Shown piece by piece: positions 29,008 through 37,616 of a stretch of 64,000 nt of DNA. The translations under genes were made by a program, and so were the position numbers. The notes beneath the pieces are model-generated. The model searched no databases. It was given only the letters and a program-made list of their open reading frames with translations, and had not been told where the DNA came from. Origin of the DNA: JABDMH01 sp050298535 (lineage in GTDB: Bacteria; Bacteroidota; Bacteroidia; Chitinophagales; Saprospiraceae); assembly GCA_050298535.1 (NCBI GenBank), contig JBNKUI010000030.1, positions 62,001-126,000 of the forward strand, written 5' to 3'. Numbering within the stretch: the stretch's first letter is position 1; each line of letters opens with the position of its first letter.

Positions 29008-29122
29008 CGTCCCACCGGCACAGAGAATATTTATAATAATCTATGCCGAAAGCTTCAAAGGCATGGTCCATCTGAAACAAATTCAGGAAGAAGCGCAAGA
29101 GGTGGAGAGTGATGCTATTAAA
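29008..29122 (+). pseudogene. decayed 3' end of a second pgm copy
   Basis: Homologous to the end of pgm (25373-25489): cccaccggcacagagaata corresponds to the RPSGTEN loop, and the region ends with the same tail and stop context gatgctattaaatagaata. Point changes and a one-base indel disrupt the reading frame; the frame is open only in pieces. No 5' part of pgm is present, so only the 3' end was duplicated or has survived. Confidence 0.85.
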
Positions 29123-29221
29123 TAGAATATTTTATAAGAAACCTTTAATTCTGATATTTAGGTCCTAACACCAGGAGGCGAGTCAAAGTACTTAATTCCT
29201 CTGGTACAGACATTTATCCAC
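29008..29221 (+). repeat. direct repeat copy B of the pgm 3' end and its flank
   Basis: Second copy of the 25373-25580 segment, in the same orientation and about 3.6 kb away. Similarity continues past the stop codon through taggtcctaacaccaggagg and tctggtacaga, so the duplication was of DNA and not only of coding sequence. Confidence 0.85.
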
Positions 29222-29352
29222 TTTTTGATCATGAATTATATCAGAGTTGTGATGTGCCCGGTTTTTAATTAAAAAATATTATTTTGAGTAAACACTAATT
29301 GCCTCTGTCAATTCAAGCTAGCATATTACACATTGGAAATTATCGAGAGAAA

Positions 29353-29847
29353 ATGCAACCCATTATGAGAAATTTGATCTTTTGGCTAGTAAGTATTTCG
29401 GTAATACAGTCTGCATGCATACCAGGAGGAGATTCTGTGGAAGACAAGAACGTAGAAGTAGTTCATGTAATGCATTCGGAAATTTGGAGCAAAGGAAATA
29501 TGGACATGATCGAAGATCTCTTTGCAGAAAATTACATCGGGCATTTCCCTGCAGGAGTTGTCCATGGTCTCGAGGGAGTAATGTCACGAGTGAAGGCACA
29601 TCGAACCGCTTTTCCAGATTGGACAGAAGAAGTGGACGAAACCATTGCAGAGGGTGATAGAATTGTTACGAGATTTACTTCACGTGGTACAAATTTGGGA
29701 AGTTTTCTTGGAAAGCCACCCACAAACAACAAAGTTGAAATATCCGAAGTTTGTATACACAGACTAGTAGAAGGAAAGATAGTCGAGCAATGGGTTTTTC
29801 CAGATATGCGTAGTATGCAGATGCAACTGGCAAGTCCGGACCCATGA
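29353..29847 (+). CDS. SnoaL-like ester cyclase lipoprotein
   Basis: About 164 residues. The start is taken at 29353 (29365 is also possible); both give a lipoprotein signal (MRNLIFWLVSISVIQSAC) with lipobox Cys. The mature protein is a SnoaL/NTF2-like fold of the ester-cyclase type: VVHVMHSEIWSKGNMDMIED, LFAENYIGHFPAG, VHGLEGVMSRVKAHRTAFPD, EEVDETIAEGDRIVTRFTSR, GTNLGSFLGKPPT and a C-terminal VEGKIVEQWVFPDMRSM. The conserved positions of the polyketide cyclase family are largely kept, but a lipid-anchored, exported SnoaL protein probably has a different substrate. It is unknown. Confidence 0.85.
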   Translation: MQPIMRNLIFWLVSISVIQSACIPGGDSVEDKNVEVVHVMHSEIWSKGNMDMIEDLFAENYIGHFPAGVVHGLEGVMSRVKAHRTAFPDWTEEVDETIAEGDRIVTRFTSRGTNLGSFLGKPPTNNKVEISEVCIHRLVEGKIVEQWVFPDMRSMQMQLASPDP

Positions 29848-30040
29848 TCCCGGTACATTTTTCCTACCGAAATCAAATTCAATTTTCTTTGACAATTTGA
29901 TTCAGGACTTCTACATCCACACTTTATTTGTGCATGTAGTAAAAGATTGATAACGTGTAATCCGTAAGATTTCTGATTTAGACATCTGCGTATGTAAAAT
30001 AAGCTAGATGACGGAAAACCACTAAGTAGACAATGGACAT

Positions 30041-30766
30041 TTATGAGTTTTCACCCAATTCAGATTTTATGAGTTGGAGGACTTTCTGTGTTTTATTGAG
30101 ACAAATTTTTGATCGATTGTTGATGGCGTATCTGTCTTGTTTTAGCCGCTTTAAGAATACAAAATAGTTGATGTCATGAAACAATTTATCTCTGTCGATT
30201 GGAGTCAACAGACCGCCATATTCTGTAATAAAGTTATCATTAATGAACTTGCGTCTTTCAGGACTCTCAACTTCAAACATTTCTGCAAATGCCATCAGTT
30301 GCCGGTAGGTGGTCTCATATAGATCGAGTATCGCATCTTTTAATGTGTCACTCTGTACTATGGTAAAACCAACGTTCTTCAGAGCTTCGAAGCCAGCAAC
30401 AGACAGAAACAGTCCGGAAGTAGACTTTATTCTCGCCCCATGAAGATACCTGGGTAGCGAATCTTCAGGAATTTGATCACCATGGATCAAAGAAATAATC
30501 AAATCAGCCGATCGATCACATCTATCATTGTCTTCAATCACTTTTAGGAAAGTGACACAATTGCGCTCAAGATCACTTGCAACATCTACCAAAACTTCTC
30601 TTTCTTGTTCTCTATCCTTTCTCCACTCATTCCAATTGTTAATCTGCAAGGCAATGAGTATTCCAATTACCACCAGTGCGATTTCACCCATTGCATAGAG
30701 AAGGTACTTTGAAGTACGACCGTCCGCCAATAGAGCCTTTCTGATTCGTCGAAAGAATGTGTGCAT
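30041..30766 (-). CDS. DUF6090 family membrane protein (paralogue 3)
   Basis: About 241 residues from ATG 30766, chosen because it aligns with the paralogues (MHTFFRRIRKALLADGRTS, then KYLLYAMGEIALVVIGILIA, LQINNWNEWRKD); the frame is open to 30892. One transmembrane helix lies at about 23-43. The C-terminal region (EVLVDVASDLERNCVTFLKV) is helical and divergent. A TATATTTA element about 35 nt upstream of the start resembles the Bacteroidota -7 box. It is adjacent to, but oriented like, the P450/DUF5995 operon, 225 bp downstream of it. Confidence 0.85.
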   Translation of the reverse strand: MHTFFRRIRKALLADGRTSKYLLYAMGEIALVVIGILIALQINNWNEWRKDREQEREVLVDVASDLERNCVTFLKVIEDNDRCDRSADLIISLIHGDQIPEDSLPRYLHGARIKSTSGLFLSVAGFEALKNVGFTIVQSDTLKDAILDLYETTYRQLMAFAEMFEVESPERRKFINDNFITEYGGLLTPIDRDKLFHDINYFVFLKRLKQDRYAINNRSKICLNKTQKVLQLIKSELGENS

Positions 30767-30991
30767 ACTTTGATCCCCTAAATTGTAGTGTAGGTGGCTA
30801 CTAAATATAAGCAATAGATGATGAGTAGGTGACCGTAATATTTGGATAAAGTATATAAATTGGATTATTTGGGGGCGAAGAATCGACACCACGCATATCC
30901 CAAAGCTAGGTAGGTATTGATGCTTACAGTCCTCGCACTTGCTATGCGAATGAAGCAGCTAAGGTAAGAGAAGACAATCTGTGCATTTGAG

Positions 30992-32362
30992 TCAGAAGGA
31001 CCTTCGGCTCAGCCGGATGTGCACTCCATTCTTTGGTCTTAATGTAATTAGTGGCTCATTTTCGACCGGGTATTCATCGGACAGCTGCAAATCAAACCGG
31101 GGAATCATTCGAATCATCAGTAATTGCATTTCCATCATTGCAAAGTTGTTGCCGATGCAGAGACGAGGCCCCCCACCAAATGGCAGATAAGAAAAAGGTA
31201 TTTGATTCTTTTTCTTGTCACCCATCCATCGGGAAGGATCAAATTTCTCAGGATCTGGCCAATACTCTGGAGCATGATGTACTCCATAGATGTAGATACC
31301 GATGATCCGGTTCTTAGGCAAGATCATCCCCTCAAATTGATCATCATTTATGGGGATACGCTCAGTAATCCAGGCAGGTGGGAAAAGGCGCATGGCTTCC
31401 TGAAGCACTGCATTCAGGTATTTAAGACGTGGCAGTATTTGAAAGGTCAATTCTTCATGGCCCAGGACTTCATCAATTTCCTTACGGATTTGGTCCACCA
31501 CCTGAGGGTGCTGACTCAACAGGTACCAGCTCCATGCCAGCGCATTTGCGGTAGTTTCATGACCTGCAATCAGAAGGATAAGAGACTCTTCTAACAGTTG
31601 TTGATCCGTCATGCCCTTACCGGAATCCTCATAACGAGCATTCATAAGCATGCTCAACAGATCATCGTGATCCTGCTCGCTTTCCTTTCTTTGATGTATG
31701 ATGTTGAGAACAATACCTTTCAATGATCTCGCGATTTCCTCGTGCTTCTTGAATTCACCGGTAAATTTGAACCAGGACCTGAGAAATGGCAGACGAATCT
31801 GACGTGCCATAAAAGCTTGAATATTATTGAAGTCCCTACTGAGTTGATCAAGAACGCCTTTTTCAATATCGGAGCTAAACAAGGACTTGGCCACCAGATT
31901 AAAAGTCAATTCTGTCATCTCCTCTGCCATGTCTACACTTACATTCATCTCGCTCCTTATCTCTAGATTTCTAACATAATCATCAATTTCACGCACGAGG
32001 ATCTCCATCAATCCAATTAATTTTTCACGATGAAATCCAGGTTGAATTAATCGGCGTTGCTGCAACCAGTATGCACCTTCGCTGGTAAGCAACCCTCTAC
32101 CTATAAAGTGGGCTAATTGCTCAACAACCAATGGGGATTTACGATAATTACGGTGGTTTTTCTGTAAGACGTGTCGGATCAATTTGGGATTGGTGGTCAC
32201 CATTGCCTTATTTCCTATACCTAAATACAGACAAAAAGTATCTCCGCCCAGCTGCAGGTATTCATTTAGTACCGTTATGGGATTCTTTACAAATCTGAAT
32301 ATATTCTTAATGGTCCTGACAGGAGAAATAGTCGGGGCATTTTTTAATTCAGTTGGTTGCAT
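30992..32362 (-). CDS. cytochrome P450
   Basis: Haem-thiolate monooxygenase of 456 residues, soluble, with all hallmarks: the oxygen-binding I-helix AGHETT (266-271), the K-helix ExxR in QEAMR (Glu322, Arg325) and the haem loop FGGGPRLCIG with axial Cys402. The N-terminal WxxxR is in the helix preceding RRLIQPGFH. The overall sequence is of the CYP4/CYP102-like class found in Bacteroidota, which hydroxylate fatty acids or terpenoid/carotenoid substrates; no reductase is fused. Its start overlaps the end of the DUF5995 gene by 14 bp, indicating one transcript and likely translational coupling. Confidence 0.95.
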   Translation of the reverse strand: MQPTELKNAPTISPVRTIKNIFRFVKNPITVLNEYLQLGGDTFCLYLGIGNKAMVTTNPKLIRHVLQKNHRNYRKSPLVVEQLAHFIGRGLLTSEGAYWLQQRRLIQPGFHREKLIGLMEILVREIDDYVRNLEIRSEMNVSVDMAEEMTELTFNLVAKSLFSSDIEKGVLDQLSRDFNNIQAFMARQIRLPFLRSWFKFTGEFKKHEEIARSLKGIVLNIIHQRKESEQDHDDLLSMLMNARYEDSGKGMTDQQLLEESLILLIAGHETTANALAWSWYLLSQHPQVVDQIRKEIDEVLGHEELTFQILPRLKYLNAVLQEAMRLFPPAWITERIPINDDQFEGMILPKNRIIGIYIYGVHHAPEYWPDPEKFDPSRWMGDKKKNQIPFSYLPFGGGPRLCIGNNFAMMEMQLLMIRMIPRFDLQLSDEYPVENEPLITLRPKNGVHIRLSRRSF

Positions 32363-33257
32363 ACACAGGTAAGTAAGAAGTTTGCATCTTTAATTCACCG
32401 ATTTTATCTGTTACAGATCCACATTCGGCCATTTTGAAAACTCGAATCATCAATCGGAACAAAGCTCCCGGATTGCCAATAAATCTACCCTTTCTCGCTG
32501 TACTTCGATCTCTCCTATTGATCATTCTATTTACCTCTTCATCGGATTTACCAACCATTCTTTTGGCAAATTTCCAAGCCTGCCTCCTGGAGGTTGAGAT
32601 GATGAGATTTATAAAGAAATTATCAATTCTTCCCAATATATTAATGAAAGGAGACCAAAAAGGTGAAATCCCTAGCAGCCCTTGCTGTACGTCATCTACC
32701 AGAGAGGATAAAATCCGATCGATTTTGGTGAAATCATTCTTAAAATCCTCCATATCACTATGTTTACATACCTCTGCGGCGGATATTCCCAGATCGAGAT
32801 TAATATGTGCATTTATGCCAAGAAGCAAATGCTGTATAACAGTTGGCTCAGAGGCTTTTGCTGCTTCGAAGGATTTCCTCCAGGAAGCAGTCACTGGTTT
32901 GTTTTGTCTATATGCAAAATAGGCTTTTAAATATCGCCCAGCAAATCGAATATCCAATTCCTCCATCCGTTTCCCATTTTCAAAGAAGTTGTTCTCGATT
33001 CCTTCTTTAACCTTTATTGTAACCTTTTGATAAAGGACGGCAAAGTAGCCTAATGGGTCACTATTAACTTCTGCCTCTTGAATGATCTCTCCTAAAATAT
33101 GGATGACATCATCGATGGAAGTCATAGCCGATGGGTCGAAATCATCTCCTATCTGTGAAGCTGATTGACTAAAAGATTGCCTGCGCTGAGTAGAAGTCTC
33201 ATCATAATAGGACTGGTCAGTGCTGATTCGCTCGGTGGAAGATATTTTCGCATTCAT
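32349..33257 (-). CDS. DUF5995 family protein
   Basis: A 302-residue cytosolic protein, first gene of an overlapping pair with the P450. The core DUF5995 pattern is visible: IIQEAEVNSDPLGYFAVLYQKVT, FFENGKRMEELDIRFAGRYL, TVIQHLLLGINAHINLDLGI and DDVQQGLLGISPF. His residues in LLLGINAHINLDLG and the DPLGYF segment are the conserved positions; the biochemical activity of the family is not known. The N-terminal 45 residues are Ser/Thr/Gln-rich and probably disordered. The gene order and overlap suggest it serves the P450 reaction. Confidence 0.8.
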   Translation of the reverse strand: MNAKISSTERISTDQSYYDETSTQRRQSFSQSASQIGDDFDPSAMTSIDDVIHILGEIIQEAEVNSDPLGYFAVLYQKVTIKVKEGIENNFFENGKRMEELDIRFAGRYLKAYFAYRQNKPVTASWRKSFEAAKASEPTVIQHLLLGINAHINLDLGISAAEVCKHSDMEDFKNDFTKIDRILSSLVDDVQQGLLGISPFWSPFINILGRIDNFFINLIISTSRRQAWKFAKRMVGKSDEEVNRMINRRDRSTARKGRFIGNPGALFRLMIRVFKMAECGSVTDKIGELKMQTSYLPVYATN

Positions 33258-33419
33258 AGTGTACTCCTTTATATACTGTGTAAAGAAGCATCATAAATGT
33301 CCTGGCCCCTTTGCTAAAGAGGCCAAAGATTGTGCAAGGAAGGTCAGTCACCCAATTTCATCAAGAAAGCACCCTGAATCCTTCGAACCAAAGGAGTTAA
33401 ATCTGCTGGGTTTCATCAC

Positions 33420-33696
33420 TAGATCTGATCGAACACCTTTACAATGCAGGTGCCCGAAAAGATGGATTGAGGGTGTCTCGGGGAGGGCTCATCTTTTATT
33501 TGGATGCTCTGGATACCCCTTCTGGAACAAAAAGCTTGTTGTTTGCTCTCGGGATCAAGGTAGTATTGAATGGGGATGTAATGGAATGGACCTCCCTAGT
33601 GTATCCAATGTGGATGCAAGGATTAGGCCTTCAGGTTCAGGTGCAGAAATAGGAGATGGAATTACTAATACAACTGCTATTCAATTTAACTGGTAG
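33420..33696 (+). pseudogene. frameshifted Lcl/DUF1566-domain remnant
   Basis: One frame reads LIEHLYNAGARKDGLRVSRG, then GLIFYLDALDTPSGTKSLLF, then ALG; after about 33550 the adjacent frame continues with DQGSIEWGCNGMDLPSVSNV, then GAEIGDGITNTTAIQFNW and a stop. Together these correspond to the first half of the Lcl domain in the protein at 12254-13753 (YEGGLIFYFD, GAQIGDGQSNT). The second half (WFLPS..EL, WSSSE) is missing and there is no start or signal peptide. It is a fragment with a frameshift near 33550. Confidence 0.75.
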
Positions 33697-33834
33697 GGTG
33701 TCTTTGTAACTCTACAATGACCGTTTTAATTTAACTCTGCTAAAACTTTACCGATAGTGATTATTAGAGCATAGCCCCGAAAAGGTACTTAACTACCCAG
33801 GCTGTGAGTGGATAGGATAAAAGAGGCAGTCACT

Positions 33835-34602
33835 TTAGAGCTGATAATGTTGCATTATGAAGCGCATCATTTTCTCATTATGTCGTTGTACGCCAAATAG
33901 TCTCCGTCTTGCCGAATTTAATAACATGAGTCTGTTGACTATGATGTTTTCAAATTCCCGACTAGAAACGACCCCATCCAGATCCATTGAAAATGAGCTC
34001 GGGCTGTCATCCCGGAATAGATCATGCCAACCGTGACCAGCCAATCTCAAAATGGTATGTACAGCTAAATGTTTGTTCCAATACAAATTTAATTCACCTC
34101 GATCTTGCATTTTGGAATCATGATTACGGGCAAGCTCCAATTGGTTTTCATATTCAACAAACAACAGTTGAAGAGAATCAATGCTGATTAAATCCATCCC
34201 ATCTCCATCAATAACCTGATGAAATTTAGATGTCTGCGGTGCAAAACCTCCGACATAGAACATTTTGACAAGATGGTGGGAAAAACTATCAATGTTCACA
34301 TCATTCTTTGCTGACTTAGTATACTGCAGAATCGCTCGCCCATTCTTGTCAATTATCTCGGTAAGAAGCCTGATTCTTCCATTAAAATACTTTTCTGAGT
34401 TTTCCAGCTCCTTATATATGATTCTCATCAGATCATTTTCCTTCTCAGTATTTGATCTCCTCTCATTCCAGTTATTCACCTGCAATGCCAGTAAAATACC
34501 TACCATTACGAGAAGAATCTCCCCCATGGCATATAACAGGTATTTTCTTGTCGATCCACTTTCCAAAAGTAATTTTCTGATCTTTCTGAAGAAGGTGAGC
34601 AT
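33835..34602 (-). CDS. DUF6090 family membrane protein (paralogue 4)
   Basis: A 255-residue member of the local family: MLTFFRKIRKLLLESGSTR, then KYLLYAMGEILLVMVGILLA, LQVNNWNERRSN, with one transmembrane helix at about 24-44. The divergent C-terminal domain (ENDLMRIIYKELENSEKYFN) is helical. A perfect -7-type element (TAACTTTG on the minus strand, 34608-34615) ends 5 nt before the ATG, so the mRNA is predicted to be nearly leaderless. Confidence 0.85.
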   Translation of the reverse strand: MLTFFRKIRKLLLESGSTRKYLLYAMGEILLVMVGILLALQVNNWNERRSNTEKENDLMRIIYKELENSEKYFNGRIRLLTEIIDKNGRAILQYTKSAKNDVNIDSFSHHLVKMFYVGGFAPQTSKFHQVIDGDGMDLISIDSLQLLFVEYENQLELARNHDSKMQDRGELNLYWNKHLAVHTILRLAGHGWHDLFRDDSPSSFSMDLDGVVSSREFENIIVNRLMLLNSARRRLFGVQRHNEKMMRFIMQHYQL

Positions 34603-35015
34603 ACAGTCAAAGTTAATGAATGGAATCGATCTACTAGCATCTATTCTAATACACTAGCGGACAAATCTAACTATAGGTTTGTTCAGCGGCGAATCATGCC
34701 TTTACTTTGTGACAGTATCCATCAGAATTTTCGTCTCATCTACTATGACATTTTTCATGAAATCCAACATGATTTCTTCATCAACAATGCCCTCAACATA
34801 CTTTCACTTAAACTAAAAGACGGGGATCTTTAGAGTGGGTCTGTAGACCTCACTTTGGAAACCACAATACCAGGCTAATCGCGAAAGGGTCAGAAATTCC
34901 TATTTTGGCCTTTTTCAAATATGTTGTTTATCATCCCGAAGCTGTGATTGGCTAAACATGTCCTATACGATAGCTACGGAGAATGTAGATTAGCTCATGA
35001 AATCAAATTGAATTT
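34603..35015. other. divergent intergenic region with a short coding-like remnant
   Basis: Between paralogue 4 and the K+ channel. On the minus strand, about 34702-34800 reads YVEGIVDEEIMLDFMKNVIV, then DETKILMDTVTK before a stop. It is amphipathic and coding-like but starts directly after a stop codon without an initiator, so it is probably the tail of a lost gene. Confidence 0.35.
34608..34615 (-). promoter_or_regulatory. Bacteroidota -7 element of DUF6090 paralogue 4
   Basis: TAACTTTG on the minus strand fits TAnnTTTG. It ends 5 nt upstream of the ATG. No good TTTG -33 element was found. Confidence 0.4.
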
Positions 35016-35714
35016 ATGTTAAAACGACTGGTAAATAATCTCCTTTCTGATTCCAAAGTTGGCTTTCAATTTAACATCGTCATTCAAGTGCTGATTGTCA
35101 TTTCACTGATCACTTTTTCAATCGAGACGGTGCCAGGATTAAGTGAAAGAACCCGGAAGATCCTAGACAATATTGAAACTGTCATAGTGCTGGTTTTTTC
35201 GCTGGAATACCTTATGCGACTGTGGAACTCAAAGCCTTCGACCAAGTTTATCTTCAGCTTTTTTGGACTCATAGATTTAATGGCCATCTTGCCATTTTAT
35301 CTAGCTCTTGGGGTCGATTTTACCTCTATCAGAGCGCTGAGGCTACTTCGGCTCTTTCGTATACTGAAATTAGCACGATATTCAAAAGCTATTGATCACT
35401 TTAGAAGAGCATTAATCCTGAGTAAAGGTCAGCTGGTTGTTTCATTATTTGGCATGCTCATATTGCTATATCTGGCCGCGGTTGGAATCTACTACTTTGA
35501 GAATAGGGCACAACCTGAACAGTTCCGTTCCGTATTTGATAGTCTTTGGTGGTCGATTGCTACCTTGACTACCGTTGGTTATGGAGACCTCTACCCCATC
35601 ACAGTGGGAGGTAAAATATTCACATTCTTCGTTTTGATAGTGGGCCTGGGCATTGTTGCGCTGCCGGCCGGTATCTTTGCTGCAGCATTGACAAAAACTC
35701 ATAGGAAAAATTGA
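35016..35714 (+). CDS. voltage-gated potassium channel (ion transporter family)
   Basis: Inner-membrane Kv-type channel of 232 residues. S1 is at about 22-42, S2 at 50-70 and S3 at 79-98. The voltage sensor S4 is SIRALRLLRLFRILKLARYS (104-123), with Arg/Lys at every third position, S5 is at 139-160, and the pore helix and selectivity filter TTVGYGD (185-191) are followed by S6 (FVLIVGLGIVALPAGIFAAA). It ends soon after S6, with no RCK or cyclic-nucleotide domain. It is a single gene between two gaps. Confidence 0.93.
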   Translation: MLKRLVNNLLSDSKVGFQFNIVIQVLIVISLITFSIETVPGLSERTRKILDNIETVIVLVFSLEYLMRLWNSKPSTKFIFSFFGLIDLMAILPFYLALGVDFTSIRALRLLRLFRILKLARYSKAIDHFRRALILSKGQLVVSLFGMLILLYLAAVGIYYFENRAQPEQFRSVFDSLWWSIATLTTVGYGDLYPITVGGKIFTFFVLIVGLGIVALPAGIFAAALTKTHRKN

Positions 35715-36425
35715 AAGGGAATGCTTAACCCTCAAGTCCTAGTAGCAATTCCTATAAATAAAGGCCTATGTATAAATAGTCTGAAGACGGTTCAGGTCTG
35801 TCAATACATTTCTGGCAATGGAGGCCTTCCCAATCTGCACTCTTTATGGAAACTCATGTATTCCACGATTTAAGCTCATTTCGTATCTTATGTGAATGCT
35901 TGTAAATCGTACTTATGAATTACTATCTTCATCCAATGACACTTTGAATGCGACGTCATTCTAAAAAACTGATAATTTCAATAATTCAAGAAGAATGAAC
36001 TGCTGATTTCCCACTAAAACTCCCCTCTTCAGACTTCCAGCACCAGACTTTCAGTCCCACATTCACACACAAACTCATACTCACCCTCAAGAAGCAGGAA
36101 GATTCCTCACTTTCGCCGCGTAGTGAGAAAACAGTGACCTCTGCTAAAGCTCCGGTCAACGGGGAGGCCGGGGTAACGTGCGAGCAAAAAGATCCAGGCA
36201 TCGATTTCATATTTCTTTGTCCCGCTTTGGAAAGACTACGGGCAAGCTTCGGCCACCAGGAATGCTTGACTGTTTTCGTATGGGATTGATTTGAATTCTA
36301 TTTATGATTTTGTCTTTAGGTCCAGTCTGGGGCCCTCTTTGTCATTGCTACTGTCCATTGGAACAGTTCAAATATTTGTGCTGCCAAAATTGGCTTGATG
36401 GGTCTTTCTCAGAATAGATATGTTC
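35715..36425. other. 0.7-kb gene-free region with a compositionally odd segment
   Basis: 35986-36260 is clearly richer in G+C than its surroundings and keeps a minus-strand open frame (PGSFCSHVTPASPLTGALAE, then VTVFSLRGESEESSCF). The frame has no recognisable domain, so it may be a degenerate repeat or imported DNA. The rest has no visible feature. Confidence 0.4.
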
Positions 36426-37154
36426 CTAAAACATCCGGACTGCGCGGACATCACGATCGATTGCCTTCCCACCTCCACCGCCAAATCCTATTTCAAATTG
36501 CCATGCCGCTGCGAAGCAATCACCCGTCTCGTTAGAACTCCAGAATATTCCATCATTGAAACCTTCTCCTCCGAAGAAAGATAACTGGTCTGCCGTAGCC
36601 TCAATTGCAGCTTTATTATTATACATTATTTGCAATTCTTCGTAAGATGGCAAGTACCAATCTCCATGATTAAATGATACACCCCTATTGAAAGGATCTA
36701 TACTTATATATTCATTACAGATTCTGGCTGCATATGTATTGCCATCATCACCAATTGCAACATGAGCAGCAATAATAATTGCAGTATTTAACTTGCCAGC
36801 ACCTGGGCCATCCCCATAGGCCCGAGTATTTCCACATGTCCCAGCGTACCATCGTACATCAGTTGCGAGATTTGACATGGAGCACACCAGTCCATGTTCT
36901 CCGGTCTCGTCTATCCAAAACACAATACCGCCATGCGCAAACTCTCCAATTACATATCTTTTTGTTTGAAAGCTGGAAATGCTCCTTCGAGCCAATGTGC
37001 CGTCATTTTTCCGCGTAATAAAATCACCTTGTGTATTGTCAAGATCCAACTCCGTGATTTTTACATGACCATCTACTTCCAAATTCTGACAGACGCCTAT
37101 TAAGGAAATAGATACTAAGTAGATTGCCAATAATGTAATCCTGATTATTTTCAT
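36426..37154 (-). CDS. secreted Lcl/DUF1566-domain protein with 'EVDG' cassette
   Basis: A 242-residue exported protein. The signal peptide (MKIIRITLLAIYLVSISLIG, VCQ) is followed by the cassette NLEVDGHVKITELDLDN, then FITRKNDGTLARRSISSF, and then a complete Lcl domain: YVIGEFAHGGIVFWIDETGE, HGLVCSMSNLATDVRWYAGT, GAGKLNTAIIIA, AARICNEY, GDWYLPSYEELQIMYNNK, FWSSNETGD and RDVRAVRMF. Lcl domains occur in attachment and fimbria-related proteins; here the domain is the sole mature module after the cassette, so a surface binding role is inferred. Confidence 0.75.
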   Translation of the reverse strand: MKIIRITLLAIYLVSISLIGVCQNLEVDGHVKITELDLDNTQGDFITRKNDGTLARRSISSFQTKRYVIGEFAHGGIVFWIDETGEHGLVCSMSNLATDVRWYAGTCGNTRAYGDGPGAGKLNTAIIIAAHVAIGDDGNTYAARICNEYISIDPFNRGVSFNHGDWYLPSYEELQIMYNNKAAIEATADQLSFFGGEGFNDGIFWSSNETGDCFAAAWQFEIGFGGGGGKAIDRDVRAVRMF

Positions 37155-37616
37155 AATTTGTATTTCATTGTATTTTGAAATCTAATGATCAGGATATTCA
37201 ATCAAACATCCCCAACGTTACAATATACCATGGTTTTTGTTAAATGACGGTAGTTCTTGGCAACAACTCTCATGATATGATCACTATATACTAGTTTATC
37301 ATTTTCAGAAACCATGTCACAATGTAACCTGATAAGAAAATTTAATCTCCTGGCTGTTGTTATAACTTGTTACCATAACTGGGATGTGGCTGTAAGACAC
37401 TCTACTAAAGAAAAAATTATGGATACAGTTCTTGTCATGCATTCCAAAATTTGGAGCATTACCGGAGACTGATAATTGCTGCAGATTTTCTCTACCGTGA
37501 CTGATTTTATGGATCCACAATGTCCTTGCATTTGATCCATTCGAATTGGAGTCAACGTGGATTTTTGGGAATATCCATCGTATTGAAATTTATTCCTACA
37601 TATATATTCCCACTCA
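37155..37616. other. intergenic region with a possible SnoaL remnant
   Basis: About 460 bp without an intact gene. Around 37425-37540 the plus strand reads VLVMHSKIWSITGD and then stops, resembling VVHVMHSEIWSKGNMD of the SnoaL gene at 29353-29847; the following frames keep weak similarity to the next helix. This is suggestive only. Confidence 0.35.

Larger units (their letters stand above)
28720..29352. other. intergenic region containing a duplicated pgm end
   Basis: Holds direct repeat copy B (29008-29221). Between 28860 and 29000 the minus strand reads KILISRGTWQMRYDFSSPLP, then LSLDISVASNTGRWDSF before a stop, which looks like the C-terminal strand pair of a secreted sugar-active enzyme, but it has no upstream gene and is probably another remnant. 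Confidence 0.4.

Noticed and set aside
28859..29098. 79-codon minus-strand frame
   Set aside because: Part of it is antisense to the duplicated pgm end, and no start or family is present; treated as remnant sequence only.
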